Positions 1-7,565 of a stretch of DNA of 55,608 bases are shown here, piece by piece (the first letter of the stretch is position 1; every line of letters begins with the position of its first letter). Both the position numbers and the translations under genes were made by a program. The notes under the pieces are model-generated. The model worked only from the letters and a program-made list of their open reading frames with translations. It did no database searches and had not been told where the DNA came from. Source of the stretch: Desulfatirhabdium butyrativorans DSM 18734 (lineage in GTDB: Bacteria; Desulfobacterota; Desulfobacteria; Desulfobacterales; Desulfatirhabdiaceae); contig NZ_AUCU01000034.1 of the NCBI RefSeq assembly GCF_000429925.1, positions 1 to 55,608 of the forward strand, in the 5' to 3' direction.

Positions 1-258
1 CATATGCCGGAAACGGTTGGGCGAGAGCATCCTTGGAGCTGGCAGATGGATGAGCGCTCTTTCGCCAAGCTTTCGCAGCAGACTTCGACAGGCAATGTCT
101 TTGAGCTGCCCCTTGCCATTTCGCCAATTCCAACGTTCGGCAAGTTCCCGGCTCAACCGATACCGACTCCAGGAAGGATTTTGTTCGATCAGTTCACGGA
201 CAAAATCAATATCCCCGTCGGTAATCAGACGGCTTTGAATGAGAGTTGGCACTTTCAT
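1..258 (-). CDS. DUF4338 (DruA-like) insertion-sequence protein, N-terminal 86 residues
   Basis: The gene starts at ATG 258-256 and runs off the left edge. The visible residues show the DUF4338 N-terminal pattern: a helix ending in ELIEQNPSWSRYRLSRELAE, then the W(N/G)WR...LKDIACRSLL motif and a LPAPR turn. DUF4338 is the domain of the Druantia protein DruA, but it is also common in transposase-type genes of insertion sequences. The exact second copy at the other end of the window favours a mobile-element protein here. The catalytic part is not visible, so activity cannot be judged. Confidence 0.75.
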   Translation of the reverse strand, partial: MKVPTLIQSRLITDGDIDFVRELIEQNPSWSRYRLSRELAERWNWRNGKGQLKDIACRSLLRKLGERALIHLPAPRMLSPNRFRHM

Positions 259-354
259 GGCCAACCCTTTTACCACATTCAATGAGCAGAGTCCAGAAAA
301 AAGATAGGTCAGAAAATTATCCCTTCGCACCTGCGGAGGGGTGTGGAATGTAGG
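1..354 (-). mobile_element. Insertion sequence, left copy, 5' end only (cut by window edge)
   Basis: Positions 15-354 are the reverse complement of 55269-55608, matching without a visible difference over about 340 bases, and the two copies diverge immediately outside. The shared segment contains the start of a DUF4338 protein gene and about 95 bases upstream of it, ending at a terminus that reads CCTACATTCCACACCCC from outside in. The rest of the element lies outside the window. An insertion sequence is inferred from the exact duplication and from the right copy interrupting a kinase gene. Confidence 0.85.
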
Positions 355-424
355 ATTGAGGCATTGGCGAGCCTGGGAAATGACCTTTTCGGGTTGCAGC
401 CGCCCTTGTCATGTGCTTCAGTCC

Positions 425-1237
425 TCACCAGAAAAACGCAACTGAGCGCTTTCCCAGGATGTAATCATCAAATATCGTTGAGGCCGGTTTATCCGCCATG
501 CCGAGGCATACATGGAGTGGCAGCAGATGCTCTTCGCGCGGGTGGCAGTAGCGCGCAGAGGGGAATTTCTGCCAATCGATCATCAGTCGTTCCCGCTCGG
601 ACCGGGATATTGGACCAGTACACACTTCGATCAGCCAATCCTGGAAAGCATCATTGGCCGGATCCGGGGAGTTGATTCCCTGCCAGGAAAATGCACGCAT
701 ATTGTGGAAGGAAAACCCGGAGCCGATGACCAGGATATTTTCAACCATCAATTCATGCAACGCCTTGCCAAGGGCGATGTGGGCAGCCGGATCGAGGCTT
801 TGCAATAACGAGAGTTGCAGTGAGGGAATGTCGGCTTGGGGGTACATCAGTTTCAGTGGAATGAACAATCCATGATCAAATCCCCGCCGAGGGTCGAGAT
901 GCGCCGGTATATCGTTTTGAATCAGCAGACCGGCTATCCGGTCAGCAAGTTCAGGGTTTCCCGGGGCGGGATAGGTGATTTCATAGGCTTCATCGGGGAA
1001 ACCGTAGTAATCGAAGAACAGGGGTGGGGATGGCGCGCCAGTCAGTGTGGCCACGTTTTCTTCCCAATGGGCGCTGATGACGAGGATGGCATCGGGTTTT
1101 CTCAGCCGGGAGGGCAGATGCCGCATGAAATCCACCATTGCCCTGTGGCTGGCATCGCCGAGAATGGGCAGCGGCCCTCCGCCGTGGGAGAAATAGACGA
1201 TTTGGGCTTTGGTTCGACGGTTGTCCTGTTTCGGCAT
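425..1237 (-). CDS. LigB-type extradiol ring-cleavage dioxygenase (4,5-DOPA dioxygenase family)
   Basis: A 270-residue protein, the usual size for the YgiD/DODA group of class III extradiol dioxygenases. Visible family landmarks are SHGGGP near residue 18, SAHWEE near residue 57, FDHGLFIPL in the middle and GSGFSFHNM towards the C-terminus; the histidines in these motifs are the expected metal ligands. Such enzymes open catechol rings with O2, and YgiD acts on DOPA in vitro. In a presumed anaerobe the physiological substrate is unclear. The gene stands alone, 71 bases from the left insertion sequence and convergent with nothing; the homocysteine methyltransferase lies upstream on the same strand with a 95-base gap. 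Confidence 0.85.
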   Translation of the reverse strand: MPKQDNRRTKAQIVYFSHGGGPLPILGDASHRAMVDFMRHLPSRLRKPDAILVISAHWEENVATLTGAPSPPLFFDYYGFPDEAYEITYPAPGNPELADRIAGLLIQNDIPAHLDPRRGFDHGLFIPLKLMYPQADIPSLQLSLLQSLDPAAHIALGKALHELMVENILVIGSGFSFHNMRAFSWQGINSPDPANDAFQDWLIEVCTGPISRSERERLMIDWQKFPSARYCHPREEHLLPLHVCLGMADKPASTIFDDYILGKRSVAFFW

Positions 1238-1332
1238 AAACGCCTCTATAATGATCTATTCCGTCAACTGGTGCTTTGGGCTTAGGGCTCACCCTTGCCG
1301 GACGATATCGACCGCTATCTCCACAGCCGGAT

Positions 1333-2256
1333 TCATTCCCCATGTATGTGATCGACAAGGTACTGCAGATGTTCACGGCGGGTTCCGCAGCATCCTCCAA
1401 GCATTGTTACACCGAATCTTCGATTCAACGCAATCATCTGGTTTCCCCAGTCGGATATTGTATCGGCGTGGAGCGTATCAGCGCCGTCCAATTCGCTGTG
1501 GTCGAGGGATGAGGCGTTGGCTTGAAAACCGATCAGGCGGTCTAAGACGGACTTCGGCTGTTTGTGGGCATTGAGAAAAGAGGGGTAGGCACAGTTGATC
1601 ATATAACCAAGCGGAGGTCTGCCGCAGGCCGCATCGATCTCACCGAAGGCGTGTTCAAGGCTGTTTCCGTCGAGAAGGTCGCCATGTCTGTTGATCACAA
1701 AACTGATGATATACGGGATATTGGTTTCTGCCATGGCAAGCGCTATGCCGGTTGCCTCCGGCAAGGCCGGCAATGTTGCCGCCATCAGAAAATCCACTCC
1801 GGCTTTGGCGAGTTGATGGATTTGCCAGGAATGGAACGCCTTGGCTTCCTCGACCATAAGCCCATCGTCGGGCTTGTAACAATCATTCTTGCAGCCAATG
1901 AGACCACCGATACAGATCTGATGAAAATCGACAGACTTCCATTCGTTTCTCAATCGTTTCAGGAATCTCACGGCATCGCCGTTCACATCATGGGTGATCC
2001 GGGCTTCGGTGAGGCGCTCGTGATTGGCCCGCCAGGTCGGTGTACAAATGGTAATGGGAATGCCAGCCTTGCGGGCGACAGCAACAAAACCCCGATAAAG
2101 GCTGGTTAGTGCCCTTTGGCCGGTTCCATCATAAATCAGGAGTGAATTTTCCAATCGAGGATGCAGGAGAATATCTCCTGACCGTCTTAACGATTCAATG
2201 ACAGCCGCTTCGGTTAAAACAAAGCGGTGATTTTCGAGCACCTCATGTATGTTCAT
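1333..2256 (-). CDS. Homocysteine S-methyltransferase family protein
   Basis: A 307-residue TIM-barrel methyltransferase of the MmuM/BHMT family. The zinc-binding cysteines are visible: the NC of MINCAYP and the GGCCGT motif close to the C-terminus. These enzymes move a methyl group from a donor such as S-methylmethionine or betaine to homocysteine; the donor cannot be read from sequence. The gene begins four bases after the end of a truncated VOC-family reading frame. It is one of several methionine-cycle genes in the window (core MetE, metK, ahcY, DUF39). Confidence 0.85.
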   Translation of the reverse strand: MNIHEVLENHRFVLTEAAVIESLRRSGDILLHPRLENSLLIYDGTGQRALTSLYRGFVAVARKAGIPITICTPTWRANHERLTEARITHDVNGDAVRFLKRLRNEWKSVDFHQICIGGLIGCKNDCYKPDDGLMVEEAKAFHSWQIHQLAKAGVDFLMAATLPALPEATGIALAMAETNIPYIISFVINRHGDLLDGNSLEHAFGEIDAACGRPPLGYMINCAYPSFLNAHKQPKSVLDRLIGFQANASSLDHSELDGADTLHADTISDWGNQMIALNRRFGVTMLGGCCGTRREHLQYLVDHIHGE

Positions 2257-2260
2257 TTTC

Positions 2261-2530
2261 TCAGTCTTTATGCAAATGCTTCACATCTCCGGCAGGACAA
2301 AAAAGAAGGTAATCAGCATCATGAGATGGCTGAGCGTACCCGCGAAAACCGCTCCCGTTTACAGCAATGGTAGAATCTTCGGCAAGTGCATTCCACGGAT
2401 ATAACGACAACCATGACCCATTTGGCATAACAAATGCGGCGCCTCCTTCAAAAGGCATGCGAGGAAGTCCGATTCCTTTTTCGTAGAACTCAACGGCCTT
2501 TTCAATATCAGCAACACCAAGTGTTATCAT
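2261..2530 (-). pseudogene. VOC (glyoxalase/dioxygenase fold) family protein, C-terminally truncated
   Basis: The 89 residues begin with a good VOC half: MITLGVADIEKAVEFYEKG, then FVMPNGSWLSLYP and AVNGSGF. Family members of this type are usually 125-140 residues, with a second beta-alpha-beta-beta-beta half after the GSGF segment. Here the similarity stops there and the remaining residues look unrelated, so a frameshift or deletion close to the start of the next gene is likely. ATG 2530 is the first possible start after an in-frame stop. It may still be expressed as a half-domain, but I favour a remnant. Confidence 0.6.
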
Positions 2531-2577
2531 ATTGATGCATGGTTTCGATCATTCATCCTCTGAGCATAACGCGTAAA

Positions 2578-2811
2578 TCAGCCACCGAGTTTACAAGGTC
2601 GGCAGGATTTACTTGTTCGCCCTGCAATTCTTCTTTTTAACGCGTCAATTCCAATAGTTGGAGCGTCGATTTCTTTCATCTTAGCCTCTCTAAGGCATCG
2701 AAGGTCTTCATATGAAGCAATTACTTCCTGTATTTTTTGAAATTCATCATAGGGTAAAACAACAAATTCATTTTTCCCGCTTTTTTGTATTATTTGGGCA
2801 TTTAATTCCAT
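2578..2811 (-). CDS. Phd/YefM-type antitoxin of a type II toxin-antitoxin pair
   Basis: A 77-residue protein that opens with MELNAQIIQKSGKNEFVVLP, followed by YDEFQKIQEVIASYEDLRCLREAK. This is the typical Phd/YefM-like DNA-binding strand-helix region and the helix linking it to the toxin-binding tail. The last dozen or so residues (after ALKRRIAG) are cysteine- and lysine-rich and not typical, so the tail may be altered. A RelE-type toxin reading frame ends 12 bases upstream, the toxin-first order seen in some RelE/Phd pairs. Because that toxin is broken, this antitoxin is probably an orphan or one that counters a toxin elsewhere. Confidence 0.65.
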   Translation of the reverse strand: MELNAQIIQKSGKNEFVVLPYDEFQKIQEVIASYEDLRCLREAKMKEIDAPTIGIDALKRRIAGRTSKSCRPCKLGG

Positions 2812-2823
2812 AAAGGCCTCCTT

Positions 2824-2919
2824 TCATCGATAAACTTCTCTGCGATGACGAATTCTGTAAACAATGATGCGTTCATTTTCGATTTCAAACAAAACCCTGT
2901 AATCGCCCACCCTCAAACG
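2824..2919 (-). pseudogene. RelE/ParE-family toxin, C-terminal fragment
   Basis: Reading the minus strand gives RLRVGDYRVLFEI, then IVYRIRHRREVYR and a stop, the hallmark C-terminal half of RelE/ParE ribonuclease toxins including the catalytic-region arginines. An in-frame TAA (2920-2922) stands exactly where most relatives have a tyrosine before RLRVGDYR, and the upstream codons in the same frame (VGFMRQA) fit poorly. I therefore read it as a toxin killed by a nonsense change and 5' decay. It sits directly upstream of its antitoxin. Confidence 0.65.
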
Positions 2920-2997
2920 TTATGCCTGTCGCATGAAACCGACCCATGGAAGCGTATCATTCGGTACATCCAATATCATGGCGGTCGGGGCAGTCGC

Positions 2998-3909
2998 TTA
3001 CAGATTGATCGAAAACAGCGCCATGGCATTGCGGTATAAGAGGCTGTCGCGGATGAGCGGAGGCAGTTGGCACTCTTCGATGGCCTTGAGCTCCCGATCC
3101 CATGCGTAGGGAATGTTCGGAAAATCGCTCCCGTAGAGAATGCGATCGTGGCGCAGATCCGTGAGGTTTGGAATGTCCGGCATCGAAAAATAGCCGGCCA
3201 GCATCATGGTCGTATCCAGCCACAGGTTGTCGAATCGCTCCAGCATCTCGCGATAGGCCGAAAACTCGTCGGCTCCCAGGTGCGGCACGCAGATTTGCAG
3301 GGTGGGAAAATCCTTCAGCACCTGCCGAAGTTTTCCGGCCTGGCAGAGGACATAGGGATCGCATGGATAGGCCGGGCTCTTGGGCTCCCTGCCGACATGC
3401 ATGACCAGCGGTTTCTCATGCTCCGCACACGCCTCGTAGACTTCGATCATGGTCGGGCTTTCCATATCGAAGCATTGCACGTGGGCGTGAAGCTTCACGC
3501 CTTTGAGCCCGATGCGAAAGGCATCATCCAGAATGTGCCGGGCACCCTTTTCTCCGGGAAAAACCGTGGCAAGCCCCGTCAATGCGGATGTTTGGGCGCA
3601 CAGATCGGCCATGTAGCCATTGAGCGATCTGGCGATGCCCGGCTTGTGGGCGTACTGCAGCCCGACGATGTGCAGGACCCCCTTGCTCAGCAGGAAATCG
3701 ATGATATCCCCGGAGTGTATTTTGTGCCGGATGGGCCAGCCGTACTGATCGAACCAGTTCCAGACAGAATGGAAGAGCTCATCCGGGAAAAAATGGACAT
3801 GGCTGTCGATGATGCAGGGAAGGCCGCTGGGGACCTGCTCCCCTTCGGGATCGTTCCATCCGGGAAGCGGGGCCGCAAGGGCAGGGGAGGGCGGTTGACG
3901 GGTCTTCAT
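2998..3909 (-). CDS. Amidohydrolase family (amidohydrolase_2, ACMSD-like) protein
   Basis: A 303-residue metal-dependent TIM-barrel hydrolase or decarboxylase. The barrel landmarks are in order: IDSHVHFFPD (HxH metal pair), KLHAHVQCFD, LVMHVGRE, CVPHLGAD and LYGSDFPNIPYAW carrying the catalytic aspartate. Family members hydrolyse or decarboxylate diverse small molecules, so the substrate is not predictable. Its start ATG overlaps the stop of the DUF3786 gene (ATGA-type overlap at 3906-3909), making it the third gene of a tight operon 5345-2998 and suggesting a shared task. Confidence 0.85.
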   Translation of the reverse strand: MKTRQPPSPALAAPLPGWNDPEGEQVPSGLPCIIDSHVHFFPDELFHSVWNWFDQYGWPIRHKIHSGDIIDFLLSKGVLHIVGLQYAHKPGIARSLNGYMADLCAQTSALTGLATVFPGEKGARHILDDAFRIGLKGVKLHAHVQCFDMESPTMIEVYEACAEHEKPLVMHVGREPKSPAYPCDPYVLCQAGKLRQVLKDFPTLQICVPHLGADEFSAYREMLERFDNLWLDTTMMLAGYFSMPDIPNLTDLRHDRILYGSDFPNIPYAWDRELKAIEECQLPPLIRDSLLYRNAMALFSINL

Positions 3910-4760
3910 CGATCACCTCGATCCGGGTGCTCGCACAGGCGTCTGGTGAGATGTTCGCTCAGGAACAGGATCGATTCGATATCGAGATGCTCGACGATGG
4001 TTTCATCGAAGAGCAGCTTGAGCTTGGCATCGAATCCTTCATCGGGTTCGGCATCCCAGAACAGCAGCAGCACCGGGATGCGGGGCAGGGGATGAAACAC
4101 CATGGCCAGATCGGAAGCGCCTTCCCCCGATGGCAGCTCCGTCTCTGTGGGCGCTCTGCCGCCAATGGCCTCACAGGCCCTCTTCAATTCATCAACCTTC
4201 CGCTGAAACCGCTCCTGCAGCACGTTTTCCACATGAGCCTTCATGGATTTCACCTTCGAGACCGTGTTGGGGATTTGATCGAAGGCTTTCCATTTTCCGA
4301 TGGGTGAACGCTTGCCGCCCTGCGCCAGGTGATTGTAGAGAAAAACCTGCTCCCAGCGATCCAGCGGCGCTCCGTCGGATTTGCGGATGCCGGTATCGGA
4401 AATCAGCACAGAGCCGGTGAAATAGGGTAGATCGAGGTATGCTTTGCCGCCATCCTGAACGAGCACGCCGCCGATGCGCTCCGGCAGGTCGGCGATGTTC
4501 ATGGAGGCAGCCCTTTGCTGCGCCCAAATCAGGGCGTCCTGGGCCGGGTCTTTCTTGGTCCATTTTCCGGCTTCATATTGCCGATCGAGCTCCGGCTGGT
4601 AACGCGCCAGCATTTCATCGGTCAGATGGGGGCATTGGGATAGCGGAAGCTTTTCGGAAACCACCATGGAGGCGAAGGCCATGCAGGTGGCAAAGCCGCA
4701 ATCCCGGCAATTGGTTCTCGGCAGCACTTTTCGGTACAGATCGATGACGGAAAGGGCCAT
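3906..4760 (-). CDS. DUF3786 protein with N-terminal 4Fe-4S (corrinoid-protein-type) domain
   Basis: A 284-residue protein. The N-terminus holds NCRDCGFATCMAFA and a fourth cysteine about 18 residues later (LSQCPHL), the four-cysteine 4Fe-4S pattern found in the large subunit of corrinoid iron-sulfur proteins and in related proteins of anaerobes. The rest matches my recollection of DUF3786: PYFTGSVLIS and LYNHLAQGG in the middle, then VFHPLPRIPVLLLFWD and FDETIVEHLDIESILFLSEHLTRRL. Members are widespread in sulfate reducers and methanogens; the function is unknown to me. The redox domain and the linked genes suggest corrinoid or one-carbon chemistry, which is inference. Confidence 0.8.
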   Translation of the reverse strand: MALSVIDLYRKVLPRTNCRDCGFATCMAFASMVVSEKLPLSQCPHLTDEMLARYQPELDRQYEAGKWTKKDPAQDALIWAQQRAASMNIADLPERIGGVLVQDGGKAYLDLPYFTGSVLISDTGIRKSDGAPLDRWEQVFLYNHLAQGGKRSPIGKWKAFDQIPNTVSKVKSMKAHVENVLQERFQRKVDELKRACEAIGGRAPTETELPSGEGASDLAMVFHPLPRIPVLLLFWDAEPDEGFDAKLKLLFDETIVEHLDIESILFLSEHLTRRLCEHPDRGDR

Positions 4761-4772
4761 GGCGACTCCGGA

Positions 4773-5345
4773 TCAGGTGCAAAGATGCAGCAGAAGCTGG
4801 CGGTGGCCCTGGATGGCAGCCTCGAGTTCGGACAGGTTTCGGCAGGATTGGCCCGGAGGATGAATCGATGGAAATTCTGGCCGGGAGGCTTTCAGGGCGG
4901 CCAGCAGCGCATCGGCCTCGACTTTCACGCCGTAGCGAAGCAGGATCGGGGCAAGCTCCTGGGCAATGAAATTAAACAGTTTCAGGGTGATCGTTCCCTG
5001 CTGATGGGCATCTGCGGCAACGGCGCAGGCGGCATCCGTGATCGCCTTCCGAAACGAGGCATAGGATCCGCCCTTTCGCAGGGTGGCTCCGGCCAGCCCC
5101 GGCATGGCTGCGGACAGGGCAATGGTCGATTTGTCGGCGACCATTGCCTTGTCGGGGTCGTCGATGGCCTTTCCGTTCAGGAAAAGCGTCTGGATGCGCT
5201 CATCGAGGTAGGCGTCGTCGATGCCGACCTGGCGGCACAGGATATCCCGGATGGTTGTTCCCGTCCGCACGTCCATTTCGACGCCGAGCTGCCAGAGCGG
5301 GGATAGAAAGGAAAGGTCTTTGGATGTAAGTTCCAGTTGAAGCAA
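4773..5345 (-). CDS. Conserved hypothetical protein with a possible beta-grasp (MoaD/ThiS-like) segment
   Basis: I do not recognise a named family. The best start is TTG 5345, because an AAAGGAGA ribosome-binding site (5352-5359) sits at ideal spacing; this gives 190 residues. An upstream ATG at 5408 would add 21 unlikely residues. Residues roughly 25-85 follow a MoaD/ThiS-like rhythm: TGTTIRDIL, then RIQTLFLNGKAID, then MVADKSTIALSAAMPGL. There is no exposed C-terminal Gly-Gly, so a sulfur-carrier role is doubtful. The C-terminal half is mostly helical. It is first in an operon with DUF3786 (12-base gap) and the amidohydrolase. Confidence 0.65.
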   Translation of the reverse strand: MLQLELTSKDLSFLSPLWQLGVEMDVRTGTTIRDILCRQVGIDDAYLDERIQTLFLNGKAIDDPDKAMVADKSTIALSAAMPGLAGATLRKGGSYASFRKAITDAACAVAADAHQQGTITLKLFNFIAQELAPILLRYGVKVEADALLAALKASRPEFPSIHPPGQSCRNLSELEAAIQGHRQLLLHLCT

Positions 5346-5434
5346 CAGGCATCTCCTTTGGGTGAAGGGCTGATGATGCCGGAATAATAGACCGTAGGCC
5401 CATTGCAACAGTCTTGCTGCGCCAGTCTTCCGGA

Positions 5435-5535
5435 AGTCAGGAGTCGGTAAACAGAAGTCAGGAGTCAGGAGTCAGGAGTCAGAAGAAAAGCGGATGACTC
5501 CTATTTTGTAGTAGCTTGTTCCTGCGACTTGCATG
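5435..5535 (-). repeat. Dispersed repeat B, partial inverted copy with heptamer array
   Basis: On the minus strand this segment repeats the core of the intergenic repeat at 12993-13123 and 36664-36804: GTCGCAGGAACAAGCTA, then a stretch ending CATCCGCTTTTCTTC, then tandem units of TGACTCC. On the plus strand the array reads as four to five GTCAGGA units at 5455-5482. It occupies most of the 375-base gap between the operon starting at 5345 and the aldehyde oxidoreductase; no gene is visible there. Confidence 0.7.
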
Positions 5536-5720
5536 CAAGGTGGCCTGCGGTCTTGTTTTACATTCGGCCGCTGCATGGCGTATTCCTGCAAAAGTCGCTC
5601 TCTCTTTCTCCTTTCCTCGTGTTGCGGAGAAAGGGAATCATCGGCGCAAATGCATTTCGGGGCGAGCCGTCGGGCTGCGCCCCGATGGATGGACGACGCT
5701 GCCAAGGGAGCCGGGCGCCA

Positions 5721-7457
5721 TTACCAGTTGTACAACTGATCCAGCTCTTCGTCACTGACGCCGAAGACGACGTTGTGCGGCGCGAGGGCCTCTTTCTTCA
5801 TGAATGCGGGCAGCCTGTCGTCGGCCTTGCTCAGACCGGCGGCGAGGTTGAATTCCCGTTCGGTTTTCAGCACGCTCTTGCCGAGGTTCACGACATCGTC
5901 CGCCGTCATTTTCTTGCCGACAAACGCCCCGATCATATCGACCAGAGCGCCGAACGTTTCGGGTTGATCGAGGATGGCAAAGGCGATGAACAGGCACATG
6001 CCGGTGGAGTCGATGGCTGTGGTGGCGATCTGCAAATTCCGGGAGAGCTCCACCTGGCCTTCGGGTTTGAGGGCATTGACGTTTCCGCCGACGCCCAGCA
6101 CGTTGGCCGTGACGGCATAGCCCGCCGTGTGATCCGCGCCCATGGTGGAAGTGGCGTAGGTTACGCCGATTCCCTGGACGGCCCTTGGGTCATAGGCCGG
6201 CATGGCCTGGCCCTTGACGACCGGAACGCGCTCCACGCCGAAAACCTTGCCGGTGACCGCCGCGCCGTTTCCGAGGATTCGGCCCAGATGCGTGCCTTTT
6301 CCGACTTCCTTCACCAGCTCGATGGCCGCCTGGGCATCCCCGAATTTGGCCAGACCCGCTTCCATGGCGACACCAATGGTTGCGCCCATTTCGATGGTAT
6401 CCAGACCGAAATCATCGTCCATCCGATCCAGCAGGGCGATGGCGTCCAGATCGTCGATGCCGCAGTTGCCGCCGTGCGCCCATACGGTCTCATATTCCGG
6501 CTGCTTCGTGACGAATTTCCCGTTCTTGTCCACATAAATGCCGGAGCAGCGGATGACGCATCCCTTGTGGCATCCGTGGGTCGGATCGCCGCCGCGTTCC
6601 TGTTCGGTTTGCGCCTGGGTTTCGCCGCTGATTTTGCCGGCGCCTGCAAATCGGCCGGTCGAGAAATTGTTCGTGGGATAACCGCCCGCCTCGTTGATGA
6701 CATTGGTCAGCACGTTGGTGCCGTAAGCCGGAAGGCCCTGACCGGTAACCGGATGTTTCTTGAGGCCCTGGACGAAATTCTTGTTGGCTTCCTTGAAGGC
6801 TTCCGGATCGGCAGCGCTTCGCATGGGGCATCCGGCATCGTCCAGAACGATGAGCTTGATGTTTTTCGATCCCATGACCGCGCCTACGCCGCCTCTTCCG
6901 GCATGGCGGGTTGGCCGCATTTCCATGTCGGTGATGGCGACGGATGCAGCGGACATTTTCATTTCGCCCGCCGGGCCAATGGAAATGCAGGCCACCTTGT
7001 CGCCATATTCGGCCTTGACCTTGTCGATCAGATCGTAATTGCCCAGCCCCTTGAGGCTGTTGTCCGGTGCGATCTTCACGCCGTCCTTGTTGATGAACAC
7101 CTTATAGAGCGTGTCATTCTGCGGTTTTCCTTCGAGCACGATGGCGGCGTATCCGAGCCTTCCCAGCACCTGGGCGGCCTGGCCGCCGGAATTGGCTTCC
7201 TTGATGCCGCCGGTCAGCGGGCTTTTGCAGCCGATGGAAATTCTTCCCGACATGGCTGCGGCCGATCCGCTCAACAGACCGGGGGCGATGACGAGTTTGT
7301 TGTCTTCGCCAAGCGGATGGCAAAGCGGCGGGACTTCCTTCGCCACGATGGTCGAGGTGAGTGCTCGTCCACCAAGACCGGCGTACGCGCCGATCGGCTC
7401 GATCCGAAACGATGGTCCGCCTGCCGCTCCTACGTCGATCCGAAGAATTTTGTCCAT
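5721..7457 (-). CDS. Aldehyde ferredoxin oxidoreductase (AOR) family protein
   Basis: A 578-residue tungsto/molybdopterin oxidoreductase, near normal AOR length. Landmarks are GGRALTS near residue 30, the GRGGVGAVMGSKNIK segment that contacts the pterin, and CHKGCVIRCS, part of the 4Fe-4S ligand set, whose last cysteine is expected in the C-terminal region (STGMCLF). AORs oxidise aldehydes to acids with ferredoxin, or reduce acids. The start has a strong AAAGGAGG site. It lies downstream of serC with a 108-base gap; no MoaD-like gene follows directly, although the gene at 4773-5345 may carry such a fold. Cytoplasmic. Confidence 0.92.
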   Translation of the reverse strand: MDKILRIDVGAAGGPSFRIEPIGAYAGLGGRALTSTIVAKEVPPLCHPLGEDNKLVIAPGLLSGSAAAMSGRISIGCKSPLTGGIKEANSGGQAAQVLGRLGYAAIVLEGKPQNDTLYKVFINKDGVKIAPDNSLKGLGNYDLIDKVKAEYGDKVACISIGPAGEMKMSAASVAITDMEMRPTRHAGRGGVGAVMGSKNIKLIVLDDAGCPMRSAADPEAFKEANKNFVQGLKKHPVTGQGLPAYGTNVLTNVINEAGGYPTNNFSTGRFAGAGKISGETQAQTEQERGGDPTHGCHKGCVIRCSGIYVDKNGKFVTKQPEYETVWAHGGNCGIDDLDAIALLDRMDDDFGLDTIEMGATIGVAMEAGLAKFGDAQAAIELVKEVGKGTHLGRILGNGAAVTGKVFGVERVPVVKGQAMPAYDPRAVQGIGVTYATSTMGADHTAGYAVTANVLGVGGNVNALKPEGQVELSRNLQIATTAIDSTGMCLFIAFAILDQPETFGALVDMIGAFVGKKMTADDVVNLGKSVLKTEREFNLAAGLSKADDRLPAFMKKEALAPHNVVFGVSDEELDQLYNW

Positions 7458-7565
7458 GATGACCTCCTTTGCTGATGGGATGAATGATGCGTTGTGCTGA
7501 ACCCGAACCGACCGTGGCGCGCCGGATGGCTATGGCGAACCACGGTCTGTTCCAGGGGAAGATGC

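Noticed and set aside
1-258. A Druantia anti-phage system based on the DruA-like protein
   Set aside because: Only the N-terminal DUF4338 part is visible, two identical copies exist, one of them interrupting a gene, and no other Druantia genes are present.
7515-7560. Inverted repeat GACCGTGG/CCACGGTC after serC as a terminator
   Set aside because: Loop is over 20 bases and no T-run follows; could be chance.
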